From NCBI GenBank assembly GCA_018715365.1, contig DVLU01000006.1, positions 1 to 54,865 of the forward strand: DNA of 54,865 nt, in the 5' to 3' direction. The stretch comes from Candidatus Ornithomonoglobus intestinigallinarum. GTDB taxonomy: Bacteria > Bacillota > Clostridia > UBA1381. Positions 31,790 through 40,030 of this stretch are shown here, piece after piece; the first letter of the stretch is position 1; each line of letters starts with the position of its first letter. The notes beneath the pieces are model-generated. The model had not been told where the DNA came from. It was given only the letters and a program-made list of their open reading frames with translations, and ran no database searches. The translations under genes were made by a program, and so were the position numbers.

Positions 31790-32668
31790 TTAACCCTTAA
31801 CGGCGCCGACCATAACGCCCGCCGCAAAGTGCTTCTGCAGGAACGGATATACGCACAGGATGGGCACGGTACCGATAACGATAACAGCCATCTTAAGCGT
31901 ATCCTCCGGAAGCTCCTGGTCTGCGTTTGCCGAAGTATCGGCAGTCTGCATAACGATATTTCTGAGCACGAGCTGGAAAGGATACTTTGCCTGGTCTTCA
32001 AGATACAGCAGCGCGCCGAAGTAGTTGTTCCAGTGGCCGACCGCATAGAAAAGACCGAACGTTGCAATAACCGGCATCGAAAGCGGAAGGGCTATCTTAA
32101 TGAATATTCCGATATCCGAGCAGCCGTCTATCGAAGCCGCCTCCTCAAGCTCGTTGGGGAGTTCTATAAAGAAGTTTCTTACAATAAGCATGTTGTACGC
32201 CGATATTGCGCCCGGCAGGATAAGAGCCGAGAATGTATCGTACATACCGAGGTTTTTAACAAGCAAGAATGTGGGTATCATACCGCCGTTAACAACCATT
32301 GTGAAAAGCACCATGTTAAGCAGCGCTTTTTTGCCTATAAGATTCGTTCTCGAAAGTCCGTACGCCATTGTGAGCGTAAAAAACAGGTTTATAAGAGTAC
32401 CGCAGAGCGTTACGCCGACCGAAACGGCAAGCGACTGAATAACTCTCGTTCCCGTAGAGCCCGAGAACACGTCCTCATACGCCGACAGCGTCGGGTTTTC
32501 CGGAACAAGGAATATAGGTCTTGACTGTATTTCCGATTCGGGCGCAAACGACGCCGCTATAACGTAAATAAACGGAATTACCATGACTACGGCAAGGATG
32601 GTGAGCACGAGATATATAATAATCTCGCCGATCCAGTCGCCTAACGTCTTTCTTTTTAATGTTAACAT
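31790..32668 (-). CDS. Carbohydrate ABC transporter permease, LplC/YtcP-like
   Basis: 292 residues with six membrane helices. The cytoplasmic EAA loop that contacts the ATPase is present (NELEEAASIDGCSDIGIFIK, then IALPLSMPVIATFGLF). The C-terminus ends FLQKHFAAGVMVGAVKG, highly typical of this family. It lies between the lipoprotein gene and the other permease. No ATPase gene is in the operon, so a shared MsmX-type ATPase is expected. Confidence 0.9.
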   Translation of the reverse strand: MLTLKRKTLGDWIGEIIIYLVLTILAVVMVIPFIYVIAASFAPESEIQSRPIFLVPENPTLSAYEDVFSGSTGTRVIQSLAVSVGVTLCGTLINLFFTLTMAYGLSRTNLIGKKALLNMVLFTMVVNGGMIPTFLLVKNLGMYDTFSALILPGAISAYNMLIVRNFFIELPNELEEAASIDGCSDIGIFIKIALPLSMPVIATFGLFYAVGHWNNYFGALLYLEDQAKYPFQLVLRNIVMQTADTSANADQELPEDTLKMAVIVIGTVPILCVYPFLQKHFAAGVMVGAVKG

Positions 32669-32686
32669 CTGTCCACTCCCCCTTCT

Positions 32687-33670
32687 TTAGAACAAACCTG
32701 CCTGGCCGACAGCATGTGCGGCGCGGTTTGCAAGCTGGATACATGTCAGGCTGACCAAGGACTTGAACAAGCCGATAGCGGTTGTATGTCCGTAGTCGCC
32801 GCCGACTCTACCATAGTTATAAACGTATGTGTCGAACGTTTCCGAAGCGGATTGGTTAAGTGTATTCTGCATAAGGATTATCTGTTCAAAGCCTGTGTCG
32901 AGCACCGAGCCCATACGCAGAACGAACATCGTTACAACCGTACCCATTATTGCGGGTATTGTTATGTATATAAGCTGCTGGAATCTTGTTGCACCGTCAA
33001 CTATGGCTGCCTCATACTGCTCTACGTCAACGCCGGCAAGAGCTGCGAGGAATATAACGGTACCCCAGCCTGTTTCCTTCCATATTGCCTGGAACAAAAG
33101 CACCCAGTAAATCGAGCTCGGGTTTTCGAGCAGGTCAACCTCTTTGCCCGATACGGCCTTTATTATCTCAAACAAAGCACCGCCCGAATAAGCGTCGTTG
33201 CCCATGATGGCGGGAGTTTTCAAAATCATGAATGAGATAGATGCGATAACGACCCACGATACGAAATGCGGTACGTATACGAGCGTCTGCAGAACCTTTT
33301 TATACCACTGCACCTTTATTTCGTTCAAAAGAAGCGAAAGTATAATAGGCAGCGGGAAATAGAATACAAGGTTCATAAACGAAATTATGAGCGTATTCTT
33401 CAGCAGTCTTAAAAAGTCTGCACCCACAAAGAAGTCCACGAAGTTCTGGAAGCCTACCCAGCGCGCACTGAAGAAGTGCAGACCGGCATAGTATTCCTGG
33501 AAACTTATTAAGATACCCCACAGCGGAAAAATCTTAAAAATCAGAAAGAATAGGAATCCCGGCAGCAGCAAGAGATACATCCATTTGTCTCTTTTGATCT
33601 GCGACCAGTTTTTTGCCCTCTTGGCAGCCTTCTGCTCTGCCGTGAGGACGGCTGTTTTGGTTTTAGCCAT
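32687..33670 (-). CDS. Carbohydrate ABC transporter permease, LplB/YteP-like
   Basis: 327 residues. I chose ATG at 33670 (MAKTKTAVLTAEQKAAKRAK) with GGGAGG upstream. After a long basic N-terminus come six helices beginning WMYLLLLPGFLFFLIFKIFP; the EAA motif is YEAAIVDGATRFQQLIYITI. First gene of a three-gene operon (permease, permease, lipoprotein) read leftward to the terminator at 30136. Confidence 0.9.
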   Translation of the reverse strand: MAKTKTAVLTAEQKAAKRAKNWSQIKRDKWMYLLLLPGFLFFLIFKIFPLWGILISFQEYYAGLHFFSARWVGFQNFVDFFVGADFLRLLKNTLIISFMNLVFYFPLPIILSLLLNEIKVQWYKKVLQTLVYVPHFVSWVVIASISFMILKTPAIMGNDAYSGGALFEIIKAVSGKEVDLLENPSSIYWVLLFQAIWKETGWGTVIFLAALAGVDVEQYEAAIVDGATRFQQLIYITIPAIMGTVVTMFVLRMGSVLDTGFEQIILMQNTLNQSASETFDTYVYNYGRVGGDYGHTTAIGLFKSLVSLTCIQLANRAAHAVGQAGLF

Positions 33671-33772
33671 TTTGTTTACCTCCCTAAAGTATTTTAAAAT
33701 CACGACCCGCACTTACGCCCATCTCCCATAACCGATTTGCAAAGTGCACAAACGCCGTAATGTCATGTTTTT

Positions 33773-33807
33773 ATTATAGCATAAAACATATAAATATGCA
33801 AGCGCTT
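33773..33807 (-). promoter_or_regulatory. Promoter and LacI/CcpA-type operator of the ABC importer operon
   Basis: On the minus strand, TTGCAT (33801-33796), a 17-bp spacer and TATAAT (33778-33773). The palindrome AAGCGCTT (33800-33807), the core of LacI-family operators and catabolite-response elements, overlaps the -35. Repression by a LacI-type sugar regulator or CcpA is inferred. From 33808 to 34043 I see no further feature apart from the Shine-Dalgarno of the next gene. Confidence 0.6.
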
Positions 33808-34043
33808 TTTATATAAAAGATACAAAAAATCAGACATTTTTTTATAGTTTTTCGTCCCGGGTAAAAATTCTGTTGGCAACTGTGCACAAACCGCCATTTT
33901 TTGTGCAGTTTGACTGACCGTTTCTTTCTCCCGCGCATGCCGGGTTTACATAATATCACGGCTCGCACCTCCCGCCGGGCTGTCACCCAAACGCCCGTTT
34001 TTTCATAATATAACAGTAAAAATAATACAAGGAAGTGACAATT

Positions 34044-34322
34044 ATGCAGACAGCCGCAATCATTCTCATTACAGTCATGCTCGTGATTTTCGGGGCCGTT
34101 CTGTTTCTGTCGGGCACAAGGGATTACATAACAAGGAGCTCGCCGTTTCTGCTTTTAAACGCAAGGAACAAAGACAGCATAGAGTATTCCGTCCGCCGTG
34201 CGGCGAAGCTTTATCCGGGGTACACGATATATATTGTAAACCGTTCGCCCGATCCCGAAATGCGCGCAATACTCACCGCCCTCAACAGGGATATTGATAA
34301 TGTAATTATTATAAACGCATAG
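34044..34322 (+). CDS. Small membrane-anchored protein, unknown function
   Basis: 92 residues from ATG at 34044 (AAGGAAG nine bases upstream). One N-terminal membrane helix (AAIILITVMLVIFGAVLFL) is followed by a ~65-residue soluble domain with SVRRAAKLYPGYTIYIVNRS and VIIINA. The alternating strand/helix pattern and two isolated β-strands (YTIYIVN, NVIIIN) suggest a small α/β fold facing the cytoplasm. I recognise no family. A GC-rich hairpin repeat follows, then the HPr-like gene. Confidence 0.65.
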   Translation: MQTAAIILITVMLVIFGAVLFLSGTRDYITRSSPFLLLNARNKDSIEYSVRRAAKLYPGYTIYIVNRSPDPEMRAILTALNRDIDNVIIINA

Positions 34323-34338
34323 CCATGGTTCGGTGTTC

Positions 34339-34370
34339 GGGGGTTCCAAAGGGGGCAGCGCCCCCTTTGA
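34339..34370 (+). repeat. Short GC-rich hairpin repeat
   Basis: GGGGGTTCCAAAGGGGGCAG followed by CGCCCCCTTTGA; same family as 1019-1050. Confidence 0.8.
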
Positions 34371-34439
34371 AAAAGTATAAAATCATTTATATTGTGTTAT
34401 ACTGAAAAAGAAAAAAACATTTCGGAGGTATATTATAAT

Positions 34440-34697
34440 ATGAAACAATTCAATTACACCGTCACCGACGAGCTCGGCATACACGCCCGTCCCGCGGGGC
34501 TTCTCATACGCGAAGCGTCAAAATTCGATTCGGAAATAACAATCGAATGCGGCGGCAAAAAAGCCGACGCAAAGCGCCTTTTTGCCGTCATGGGCATGGG
34601 CGTCAAGCACGGAAGCACCGTAACGGTTACCGTTTCCGGCAAAGACGAGGACGAAGCCGCGGACGAAATAGAAAAATTTTTAAAAGCAAATTTATAA
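34440..34697 (+). CDS. HPr-family phosphocarrier protein lacking Ser46
   Basis: 85 residues from ATG at 34440 with GGAGG upstream. The active-site motif GIHARPAG places the phosphorylatable histidine at exactly position 15. The segment around the regulatory site reads ADAKRLFAVMGMGV; where Gram-positive HPr has serine 46 (LKSIMGVMS), this protein has arginine 46. It should accept phosphate from Enzyme I but cannot be phosphorylated by HPr kinase at that site. No other PTS genes adjoin. It could be the main HPr of this lineage or a specialised paralogue. Confidence 0.85.
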   Translation: MKQFNYTVTDELGIHARPAGLLIREASKFDSEITIECGGKKADAKRLFAVMGMGVKHGSTVTVTVSGKDEDEAADEIEKFLKANL

Positions 34698-34698
34698 A

Positions 34699-34746
34699 AA
34701 AAGCGCACCGAACGGCGTGTATCGACACTCCGCACGGTGCGCTTTT
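34699..34746. terminator. Bidirectional terminator between the HPr gene and rnpB
   Basis: AAAGCGCACCG pairs with CGGTGCGCTTT, with A/T runs on both sides; it can stop the HPr gene rightward and rnpB leftward. Confidence 0.8.
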
Positions 34747-34759
34747 CGGTTTTTTCACA

Positions 34760-35083
34760 GTGAGCAAGTCTGTAAGCCGGGTTCTGTATTTGACGGTCAT
34801 CTATCTGGTCCCGCCGTTACCGGCGGGCTCAAGCCTTTCAAGGGGACTGCCGAGCAGGCGTAACGTCCCCAAAGTTGCTCCGGATGGGGTTTACACGGGA
34901 ATTCAGTCGCCATCATCCCTGTGAGCTCTTACCTCACATTTCCACAATCGCCGCATTTCTGCGGCATTTATTTTCTGTTGCACTGTCCTTGAAGTCGCCT
35001 TCACCGGCCGTTAGCCGGCATCCTTGCTCTGCGGAGCCCGGACTTTCCTCACCCAACAGGGCGCGACCGTCTGACTTACTCGT
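34760..35083 (-). ncRNA. rnpB: RNase P RNA (bacterial type A-like)
   Basis: About 324 nt. The catalytic RNA that matures tRNA 5' ends. P1 forms between GAGTAAGTC (35081-35073) and GACTTGCTC (34770-34762). Conserved core segments are visible: GAGGAAAGTCCGGGCTCC near the 5' end and ACAGAACCCGGCTTACAG near the 3' end (P4 strands). ORFs across it are spurious. The exact ends are estimated from P1. Confidence 0.93.
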
Positions 35084-35174
35084 GTTTTTTTGCCTTTGCC
35101 GCAAACGCGGCGCGGCGTTATGCAGTTATTATACCACACAACGCCGCAATTGGCAAGAAAAATTTTTTTATACG

Positions 35175-36050
35175 TCAGGATTCCGCGCACTCCTCCGGAC
35201 ATTCCTCCGTTTCAAGCAGCTGCGCAAGCCTCTGAATAACCGTGCAGACCCACAGCTTTTCATCATCAAGACCAAGCTCGCCGTCGCCCGTACCCTGCAC
35301 TATGCCGTTATCCACGCACCACTTCACGCCGCCGCGCGCCCATGCCGGCATATTATCGTCTATATAATTGTAAATCATCGGATGCTCGAGCTTATTCAGT
35401 CTCGGCTCGATGTTGTTGTTTAAAATATCATAAGCGTTTGTGAGCGAATCGTCGATCGCCTGCACCTTTGCTTTCAGTGCATTTAATTCTTCCATATCAA
35501 TATCCTCCCCATCTATCAGTTCCCAGTCGGGATTACCGTAGCCCATTATTCTCGAATACGACTCGGTATAGCTTTTGGCGCAGAATTCTCCGCCGTTTGC
35601 AACGAGCGTGCTGCCGTTTGAGGTATTCCCCTCATACGTGTACACTCTTCCGCCGTAGCACGCCCTCACTATACCGGTGTGCGTGCTTTCGCCGCCGCTG
35701 CCGAAAAATATTATATCTCCGGGCTTCGGCGTATACCCGCTCCGCGCGTGCCATCTGCCTATCCTTTTCCATTCGAGCACGCCGTAAGGGCAGTACGAAT
35801 ACGGCTTTAATATCTTCGACGCCTTATCGTAGCCCAAAGCGTCATAAAAAATCACCGTGACGGCAACGGCGCACCACGGCTGCCCCTGATAATTGCCGAA
35901 ACCGTACTCGGCGTATTTCTTCGCAAAAATCGTATAATTGCCGCTCCCCGCGTTTGCCGTTTTATCCTCAAGGTCGCGGTCGCTCGCCTTTTCGATATAG
36001 CCGACGTAGCTCTCGGCCAGGTCAAGCACCGCCTGAACATTACTTACCAT
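35175..36050 (-). CDS. Phage endolysin with CHAP domain and C-terminal repeat-like domain
   Basis: 291 residues. The N-terminal CHAP amidase/peptidase domain has its catalytic cysteine in GQPWCAVAVTVIFYDALGYD and histidine in STHTGIVRACYGGRVYTYEGN; it cleaves peptidoglycan during lysis. A coiled linker (EELNALKAKVQAIDDSL) leads to a C-terminal ~60 residues (MPAWARGGVKWCVDNGIVQG) that look like a single S-layer-homology-like repeat, perhaps wall binding. It overlaps the holin gene by 11 bases. Last gene of the operon. Confidence 0.88.
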   Translation of the reverse strand: MVSNVQAVLDLAESYVGYIEKASDRDLEDKTANAGSGNYTIFAKKYAEYGFGNYQGQPWCAVAVTVIFYDALGYDKASKILKPYSYCPYGVLEWKRIGRWHARSGYTPKPGDIIFFGSGGESTHTGIVRACYGGRVYTYEGNTSNGSTLVANGGEFCAKSYTESYSRIMGYGNPDWELIDGEDIDMEELNALKAKVQAIDDSLTNAYDILNNNIEPRLNKLEHPMIYNYIDDNMPAWARGGVKWCVDNGIVQGTGDGELGLDDEKLWVCTVIQRLAQLLETEECPEECAES

Positions 36051-36447
36051 CGTCTTCGCCTCCTCTCAGCTGAAACAAAATATCCTTTAGCTTCTGCGGA
36101 ATATGCCCGCTCACCGATGCGGCGTTTTCAAGCAGCGATATGCCCTCGTTTGCAATATAAAACATTATCACAATTTCTCTGACGGCAGTACCTCCGCCGA
36201 GCAGCTCCTCAATAACCACCGACGCCGCAACAACAAGCAGAATCGTTATCTTCCTCAAAATCCCCTTAAACCCGGCTTCGCTTGACAGCTGCTTCCTGCT
36301 CACCGCCTTAACAACTCCCGATATATAATCGAGCGCTATCATAACAACAAGCGCACGAAGCGTTATATCAAACCCGCCGAGCATTTTCACAAGCGTTCCT
36401 CCGATCACGCCCGCGGCAACGCTTACCGTATTAAAAAGCTTCTCCAT
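36040..36447 (-). CDS. Phage holin (holin 4 / TcdE-like family)
   Basis: 135 residues with three to four membrane helices. MIALDYISGVVKAVSRKQLS and GFKGILRKITILLVVA are typical of the toxin-secretion/phage-lysis holin family. It forms membrane lesions that release the adjacent lysin. Translationally coupled to the endolysin. Confidence 0.9.
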   Translation of the reverse strand: MEKLFNTVSVAAGVIGGTLVKMLGGFDITLRALVVMIALDYISGVVKAVSRKQLSSEAGFKGILRKITILLVVAASVVIEELLGGGTAVREIVIMFYIANEGISLLENAASVSGHIPQKLKDILFQLRGGEDDGK

Positions 36448-36482
36448 CCGCTTCTCCTTTTTCCTCCCGTTTTTCCCTTTCT

Positions 36483-37376
36483 TTATTTCTCCACAATCTG
36501 CCCGTTTTTGAACGCGATAAAGTGATATGTGTCGCCGTAGTTATTTGCGACCGCGTAGTCATCGGAATCCGATATTACAGTCGAAACCTTAAATCCGTTT
36601 GTTACGATTTCAACCGGCTGCCACCCGCTGTGGTCGACGTCTATCGGGTGCCCTTCTAACGCAAGCCCGCCGCCCACACCGTTTCTGAGGCCGTTTTCAA
36701 AATACATCTGGTAGCTATTTCTGCATACAATAACCGCTTTCGGCGTAAAGCCGAGGTTTATCGTCTGAGAATGCACAGTGTCGTACCCCGGCTGTTGCGG
36801 AGCGTTGCCCGTGTATGTGCCGAATACAACATCGCTTTTCTGCATTGCTTGCGCGCCTGCCGTTTCGAGCTCCGTAACGCGTTCGTCCATAGCCGCGTCT
36901 GTTTTTGCCCATGCGCCGGTGCCCTCGCGCCTGTATATACCTCCGCCCGTTTCGGGGAACCACAGCTGAAAACCCGTTGTGAGCGCATCCGAAAAGCTTA
37001 TCAGCACTCCGCTCTCCGACGGCGTGTTTACTGTCCCCGCTGTGCAGACGTAAACGCCGTTTTCCGCTGCGTCGTCCGCGTCAAAGTTCTGTATTTCCGT
37101 ATACGGCACTCTTGCGCCGACAAGCTCCTCAAGCGCGCCGAGCGACGCTCCGTTTTCCTCATACAGCTCCGCAAACGCCTCTATCGCCGCCATATATTCG
37201 GCGCTGCTGCCGGCAAATTCGGCAACGTATGCCTGCGCCTGTTCCTTTGTGCAGGCGTTTTCCGCGATTGCTCTTGTTTCGTTGCACTCCGACTGGATTA
37301 TGCTGAAATTGTTTTTCACCTGCTGCCACCAGTCCTTTAATTTTGTAAGTGCGCTAAAGTTTAAATCCAAGTTCAT
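36483..37376 (-). CDS. Tail fibre / receptor-binding-like protein
   Basis: 297 residues. I chose ATG at 37376 because AAAAGGGGACATTAAA lies directly upstream; this is one of the repeated GGGGACA sites. Residues 1-100 are helical (tail attachment). The middle (NFDADDAAENGVYVCTAGTV, then YRREGTGAWAKTDA) resembles pyocin-knob domains of tail fibres. The C-terminus (INLGFTPKAVIVCRN and HFIAFKNGQIVEK) is a β-rich tip domain seen in phage fibres. The target receptor is unknown. A host-type palindrome repeat separates it from the upstream tail gene. Confidence 0.7.
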   Translation of the reverse strand: MNLDLNFSALTKLKDWWQQVKNNFSIIQSECNETRAIAENACTKEQAQAYVAEFAGSSAEYMAAIEAFAELYEENGASLGALEELVGARVPYTEIQNFDADDAAENGVYVCTAGTVNTPSESGVLISFSDALTTGFQLWFPETGGGIYRREGTGAWAKTDAAMDERVTELETAGAQAMQKSDVVFGTYTGNAPQQPGYDTVHSQTINLGFTPKAVIVCRNSYQMYFENGLRNGVGGGLALEGHPIDVDHSGWQPVEIVTNGFKVSTVISDSDDYAVANNYGDTYHFIAFKNGQIVEK

Positions 37377-37420
37377 TTTAATGTCCCCTTTTAGTGTCCC
37401 TTTCGTCTTCATCCTCGTTC

Positions 37421-37622
37421 CGTTCGCGGCTTCGCCGCTCACTGATGGTTGTTTTTTTCTTTACGTGGGGGCTTCGCCCCCACACCCCCCGCTCGCCGAG
37501 CGGCGCATATTTCCCCTTCCGAGGAATATATGTGCAGCGTAACATCCTTTCCGAGGAAGGGGTGATATGTGCCGCGTTACTGCCGCCCCGGGGGTTCCAA
37601 AGGGGGTGGAAACCCCCTTTGA
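37421..37622 (+). repeat. Chromosomal repeat block inside the phage operon (76-bp palindrome copy 2)
   Basis: Contains CGTTCGCGGCTTCGCCGCTC (also near 54839-54865), a GGGGGC-TTC-GCCCCC hairpin, the 76-bp palindrome at 37500-37575 (about one mismatch to 920-995), and the short GC-rich hairpin at 37590-37622. It lies in the only sizeable gap within the tail genes. The same families occur between host genes, so they probably moved into the element. Confidence 0.85.
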
Positions 37623-37642
37623 AAAGAAGAAAAAACAACAAT

Positions 37643-39061
37643 CTATTCCGTTAAAACACGTTTATCCCCAACATACAAACTCCCGTTTTTGCCGCTCACA
37701 GCGACGCCGTTTATGCTTAAAGCATCTGCCGTTACATTTCCCCGAACGTTCATAACGTCGTCCGACAAATACAGCGCCGCTCCGTTCTTATCATACACGC
37801 CGAACCGGAACGTACCTCCCGAAAACCCGCACACAAACCGCGTCCCGTTTGCGTCGCTCATCTCTATCATATCGGTAAGCACCGTGACGTTCCCGTCCCC
37901 GTCGCTGACGTTCACTCCGTCCGCGCTCACAACTCCCGATATGGCTTTCGCGCTCACCTTGCCGCCCGTTGTGGAAACCTTGCCGTAACGGCGGTTCAGC
38001 TTCCCCATCTGGTTAAGATAAAAGAATAAATCCTTTTTTACCCTGCCTATCGATATTTCACCCGACTGCGGCTCATACGGGTAAGCTTCCGTGCGTATAA
38101 CACGTTCTTCAATTTTAGTGTCCCCGTCAATAACGCTCACCCTGTCGCCGAGATTTATCTTCATGGCATCGCCGTATTCCGAAAGCTTTGAAAGGTCGAT
38201 AAGCTTACCGGAAATATTTATTGACGGCACGTCTATACGCTCCCCGTTTTCCGGGTCAAACTCCCACATCGCGCGGTTCAAAACGTCTGCCGGGTCCTTG
38301 TAGTCGCTGTAATCCCTGCTGCCCCCGCGTATGCCGTAGAGCGATATATTGGGGCTGTCGATATACTGCACGCCGCCGTTTACGCTGCCTATGTGCAGGT
38401 CCTCATAGCCGTAAGGGTAAAGCCGTGTTATGAGCTCCGACATATCCCTTTCAACCGTCACGTTCTGCAGGTTGCGGCTTAGCTCCAGCCGCACTTTACT
38501 GTCCCCGCCTATACGCTCGACAAGCGCGATATTATAGTTGTCGATATATATTTCGCCCTTGCCGCAGTTTTCTATTACCGTGCTCATGACTTCATACGGC
38601 GTTGTTTTGTCCATCGAGAAAAAGTCGATAAGAAAGCCGTCGGCGTCAACGCGCGCAAGACCGAGCTCCGATAATTTACTGTCCCCGATAAGCGTAAACG
38701 GCGTACCGGCAAACGCAAATTCAAGCACCTCATACGGGCTCTTGCCGATAAAATCGGGCACGTTTTGCAGATGATGCGCTTTTGCGTCGGCGTTATAGAC
38801 GTGCTCGCACTCAACGCTCAGGAGCGTGCGCCCGTCTGATACGCGGCTTATCCTCATTATCCTGAAAAGCTGCCCTTCGCAGAGGATAAGGCGGTTCACC
38901 GTTATTTCAGCCGCCTTTTCGTCACACGGGTACGTGAACGAAAGCGAATACGCACCGTTTATCTCGCGCGTTACTTTAGTGTCCCCTGCATTGTTGAGAA
39001 CAGCAAGGCAGTCCGAAGCGTCCCTGTCGTCATATCCAAAAAGCTTAAGCACCGGTCTCAC
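37643..39061 (-). CDS. Tail-associated endopeptidase-like structural protein (Tal / minor structural)
   Basis: 472 residues. The N-terminus (VLNNAGDTKVTREINGAYSL, then SFTYPCDEKAAEITVNRLI) and ITRLYPYGYEDLHIG match the prophage tail endopeptidase (phage_min_str) family that forms the tail tip hub. The start is GTG, overlapping the upstream Dit gene by 17 bases. Four in-frame copies of the GGGGAC motif encode GDTK/GDSK at spaced sites. The C-terminal ~110 residues (NVTVLTDMIEMSDANGTRFV) form a β-rich fibre-like domain. Shorter than most Tal proteins. Confidence 0.82.
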   Translation of the reverse strand: MRPVLKLFGYDDRDASDCLAVLNNAGDTKVTREINGAYSLSFTYPCDEKAAEITVNRLILCEGQLFRIMRISRVSDGRTLLSVECEHVYNADAKAHHLQNVPDFIGKSPYEVLEFAFAGTPFTLIGDSKLSELGLARVDADGFLIDFFSMDKTTPYEVMSTVIENCGKGEIYIDNYNIALVERIGGDSKVRLELSRNLQNVTVERDMSELITRLYPYGYEDLHIGSVNGGVQYIDSPNISLYGIRGGSRDYSDYKDPADVLNRAMWEFDPENGERIDVPSINISGKLIDLSKLSEYGDAMKINLGDRVSVIDGDTKIEERVIRTEAYPYEPQSGEISIGRVKKDLFFYLNQMGKLNRRYGKVSTTGGKVSAKAISGVVSADGVNVSDGDGNVTVLTDMIEMSDANGTRFVCGFSGGTFRFGVYDKNGAALYLSDDVMNVRGNVTADALSINGVAVSGKNGSLYVGDKRVLTE

Positions 39062-39959
39062 CCCAGTCTATCGATGAAAAATCAAAATCATATATCGTTT
39101 GCGGCGCGTAATCGATAACGAGCGTGCACGGTGCGGAAACGTAAACGGAAAGCGTGCTTCTTCCCGGCGGCAGCTCAAAGAATCTACCCTGCATTTTATT
39201 CATAAAGCTGTTTCCCGAGCCGTCTGTAACAACGTATTTTTCAAGGTCAACAACAGCGTCCGCCGCTATGCCCTCAAGCATTATTTTACTGTCCCCGCAT
39301 GTTATTGTTATGTTTCGCTGCGCGGCGGTTATTTCCGCACCCGTCACCGTTTGCTCCGCAAGCGTTATTTTAGTGTCCCCGAAGCAAAACCGCAGCACGG
39401 GGCGCACGTAAAAGTCGCCGAGATTGACAAAGTCGATTTCGTTTTCGCCGTGCGCGAGCCGCTTTTCAAAATACGCGCTCATATCGAGCGGTATATCGGA
39501 ATCGAGCGGCACGCCGTCGCCGAGGCGTATGCCGCTGCCCGTCGTGAATGATGCGCGGCCAATAGGGCGCGCTTGGAAAACAGCCGAAATAACGGCCTTT
39601 TTCCCGTGGCGCTCCGGCGTAAAAGACAGCTCCGAAACAAAACGCCCCGTCCATACGGCAAGCGGCATACTGTCAAAAACAAGCTCTCCCGACCCTGTCA
39701 GCCATGACGCCGCACGCGCGCATTTGCGCTCAAGTTCATCAAGCCTTGATGCGGTCATTTGAATATCGAGCTCAAAAACACGGTCGTTGTAAAACTCCCG
39801 TCCCGCATTGTTTGCCGCGCTGAAATCATAGCTGCCGTCCATAAGCGGAGCGGTGTAAAAGCAGCTTTTCGCTTCCGGTATAAGACGGCGTGAGCGCGTT
39901 TTCATAAGTATGCCGAATTTCCCCGAATGTCTGTTTTTAAAAGTAAATCCTTTTCTCAA
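39045..39959 (-). CDS. Distal tail protein (Dit-like)
   Basis: 304 residues. It forms the hexameric ring between tail tube and tip in siphoviruses. The start is TTG at 39959 with AAAGGGGACACTGAAA upstream. The Dit N-terminal features FTFKNRHSGKFGILMKTRSR and PLMDGSYDFSAANNAGREFY are clear; the C-terminal galectin-like β-domain follows (FGDTKITLAE..). Two in-frame GGGGAC motifs encode GDTK and GDSK. Confidence 0.82.
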   Translation of the reverse strand: MRKGFTFKNRHSGKFGILMKTRSRRLIPEAKSCFYTAPLMDGSYDFSAANNAGREFYNDRVFELDIQMTASRLDELERKCARAASWLTGSGELVFDSMPLAVWTGRFVSELSFTPERHGKKAVISAVFQARPIGRASFTTGSGIRLGDGVPLDSDIPLDMSAYFEKRLAHGENEIDFVNLGDFYVRPVLRFCFGDTKITLAEQTVTGAEITAAQRNITITCGDSKIMLEGIAADAVVDLEKYVVTDGSGNSFMNKMQGRFFELPPGRSTLSVYVSAPCTLVIDYAPQTIYDFDFSSIDWGETGA

Positions 39960-40030
39960 TTTCAGTGTCCCCTTTATTTTCTCTGCGCCGCGCCGCGAAG
40001 GGACGCCGGTCCCTCCGCAGCGCCGTATAA

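Noticed and set aside
34760-35174. rnpB as a phage attachment site
   Set aside because: The element abuts the 5' side of rnpB and I found no matching direct repeat at the right edge near 49.9-50.0 kb.
34875-35423. ORF across rnpB and the lysin 3' end
   Set aside because: Overlaps the conserved RNase P RNA core and the coding strand of the lysin; not a gene.
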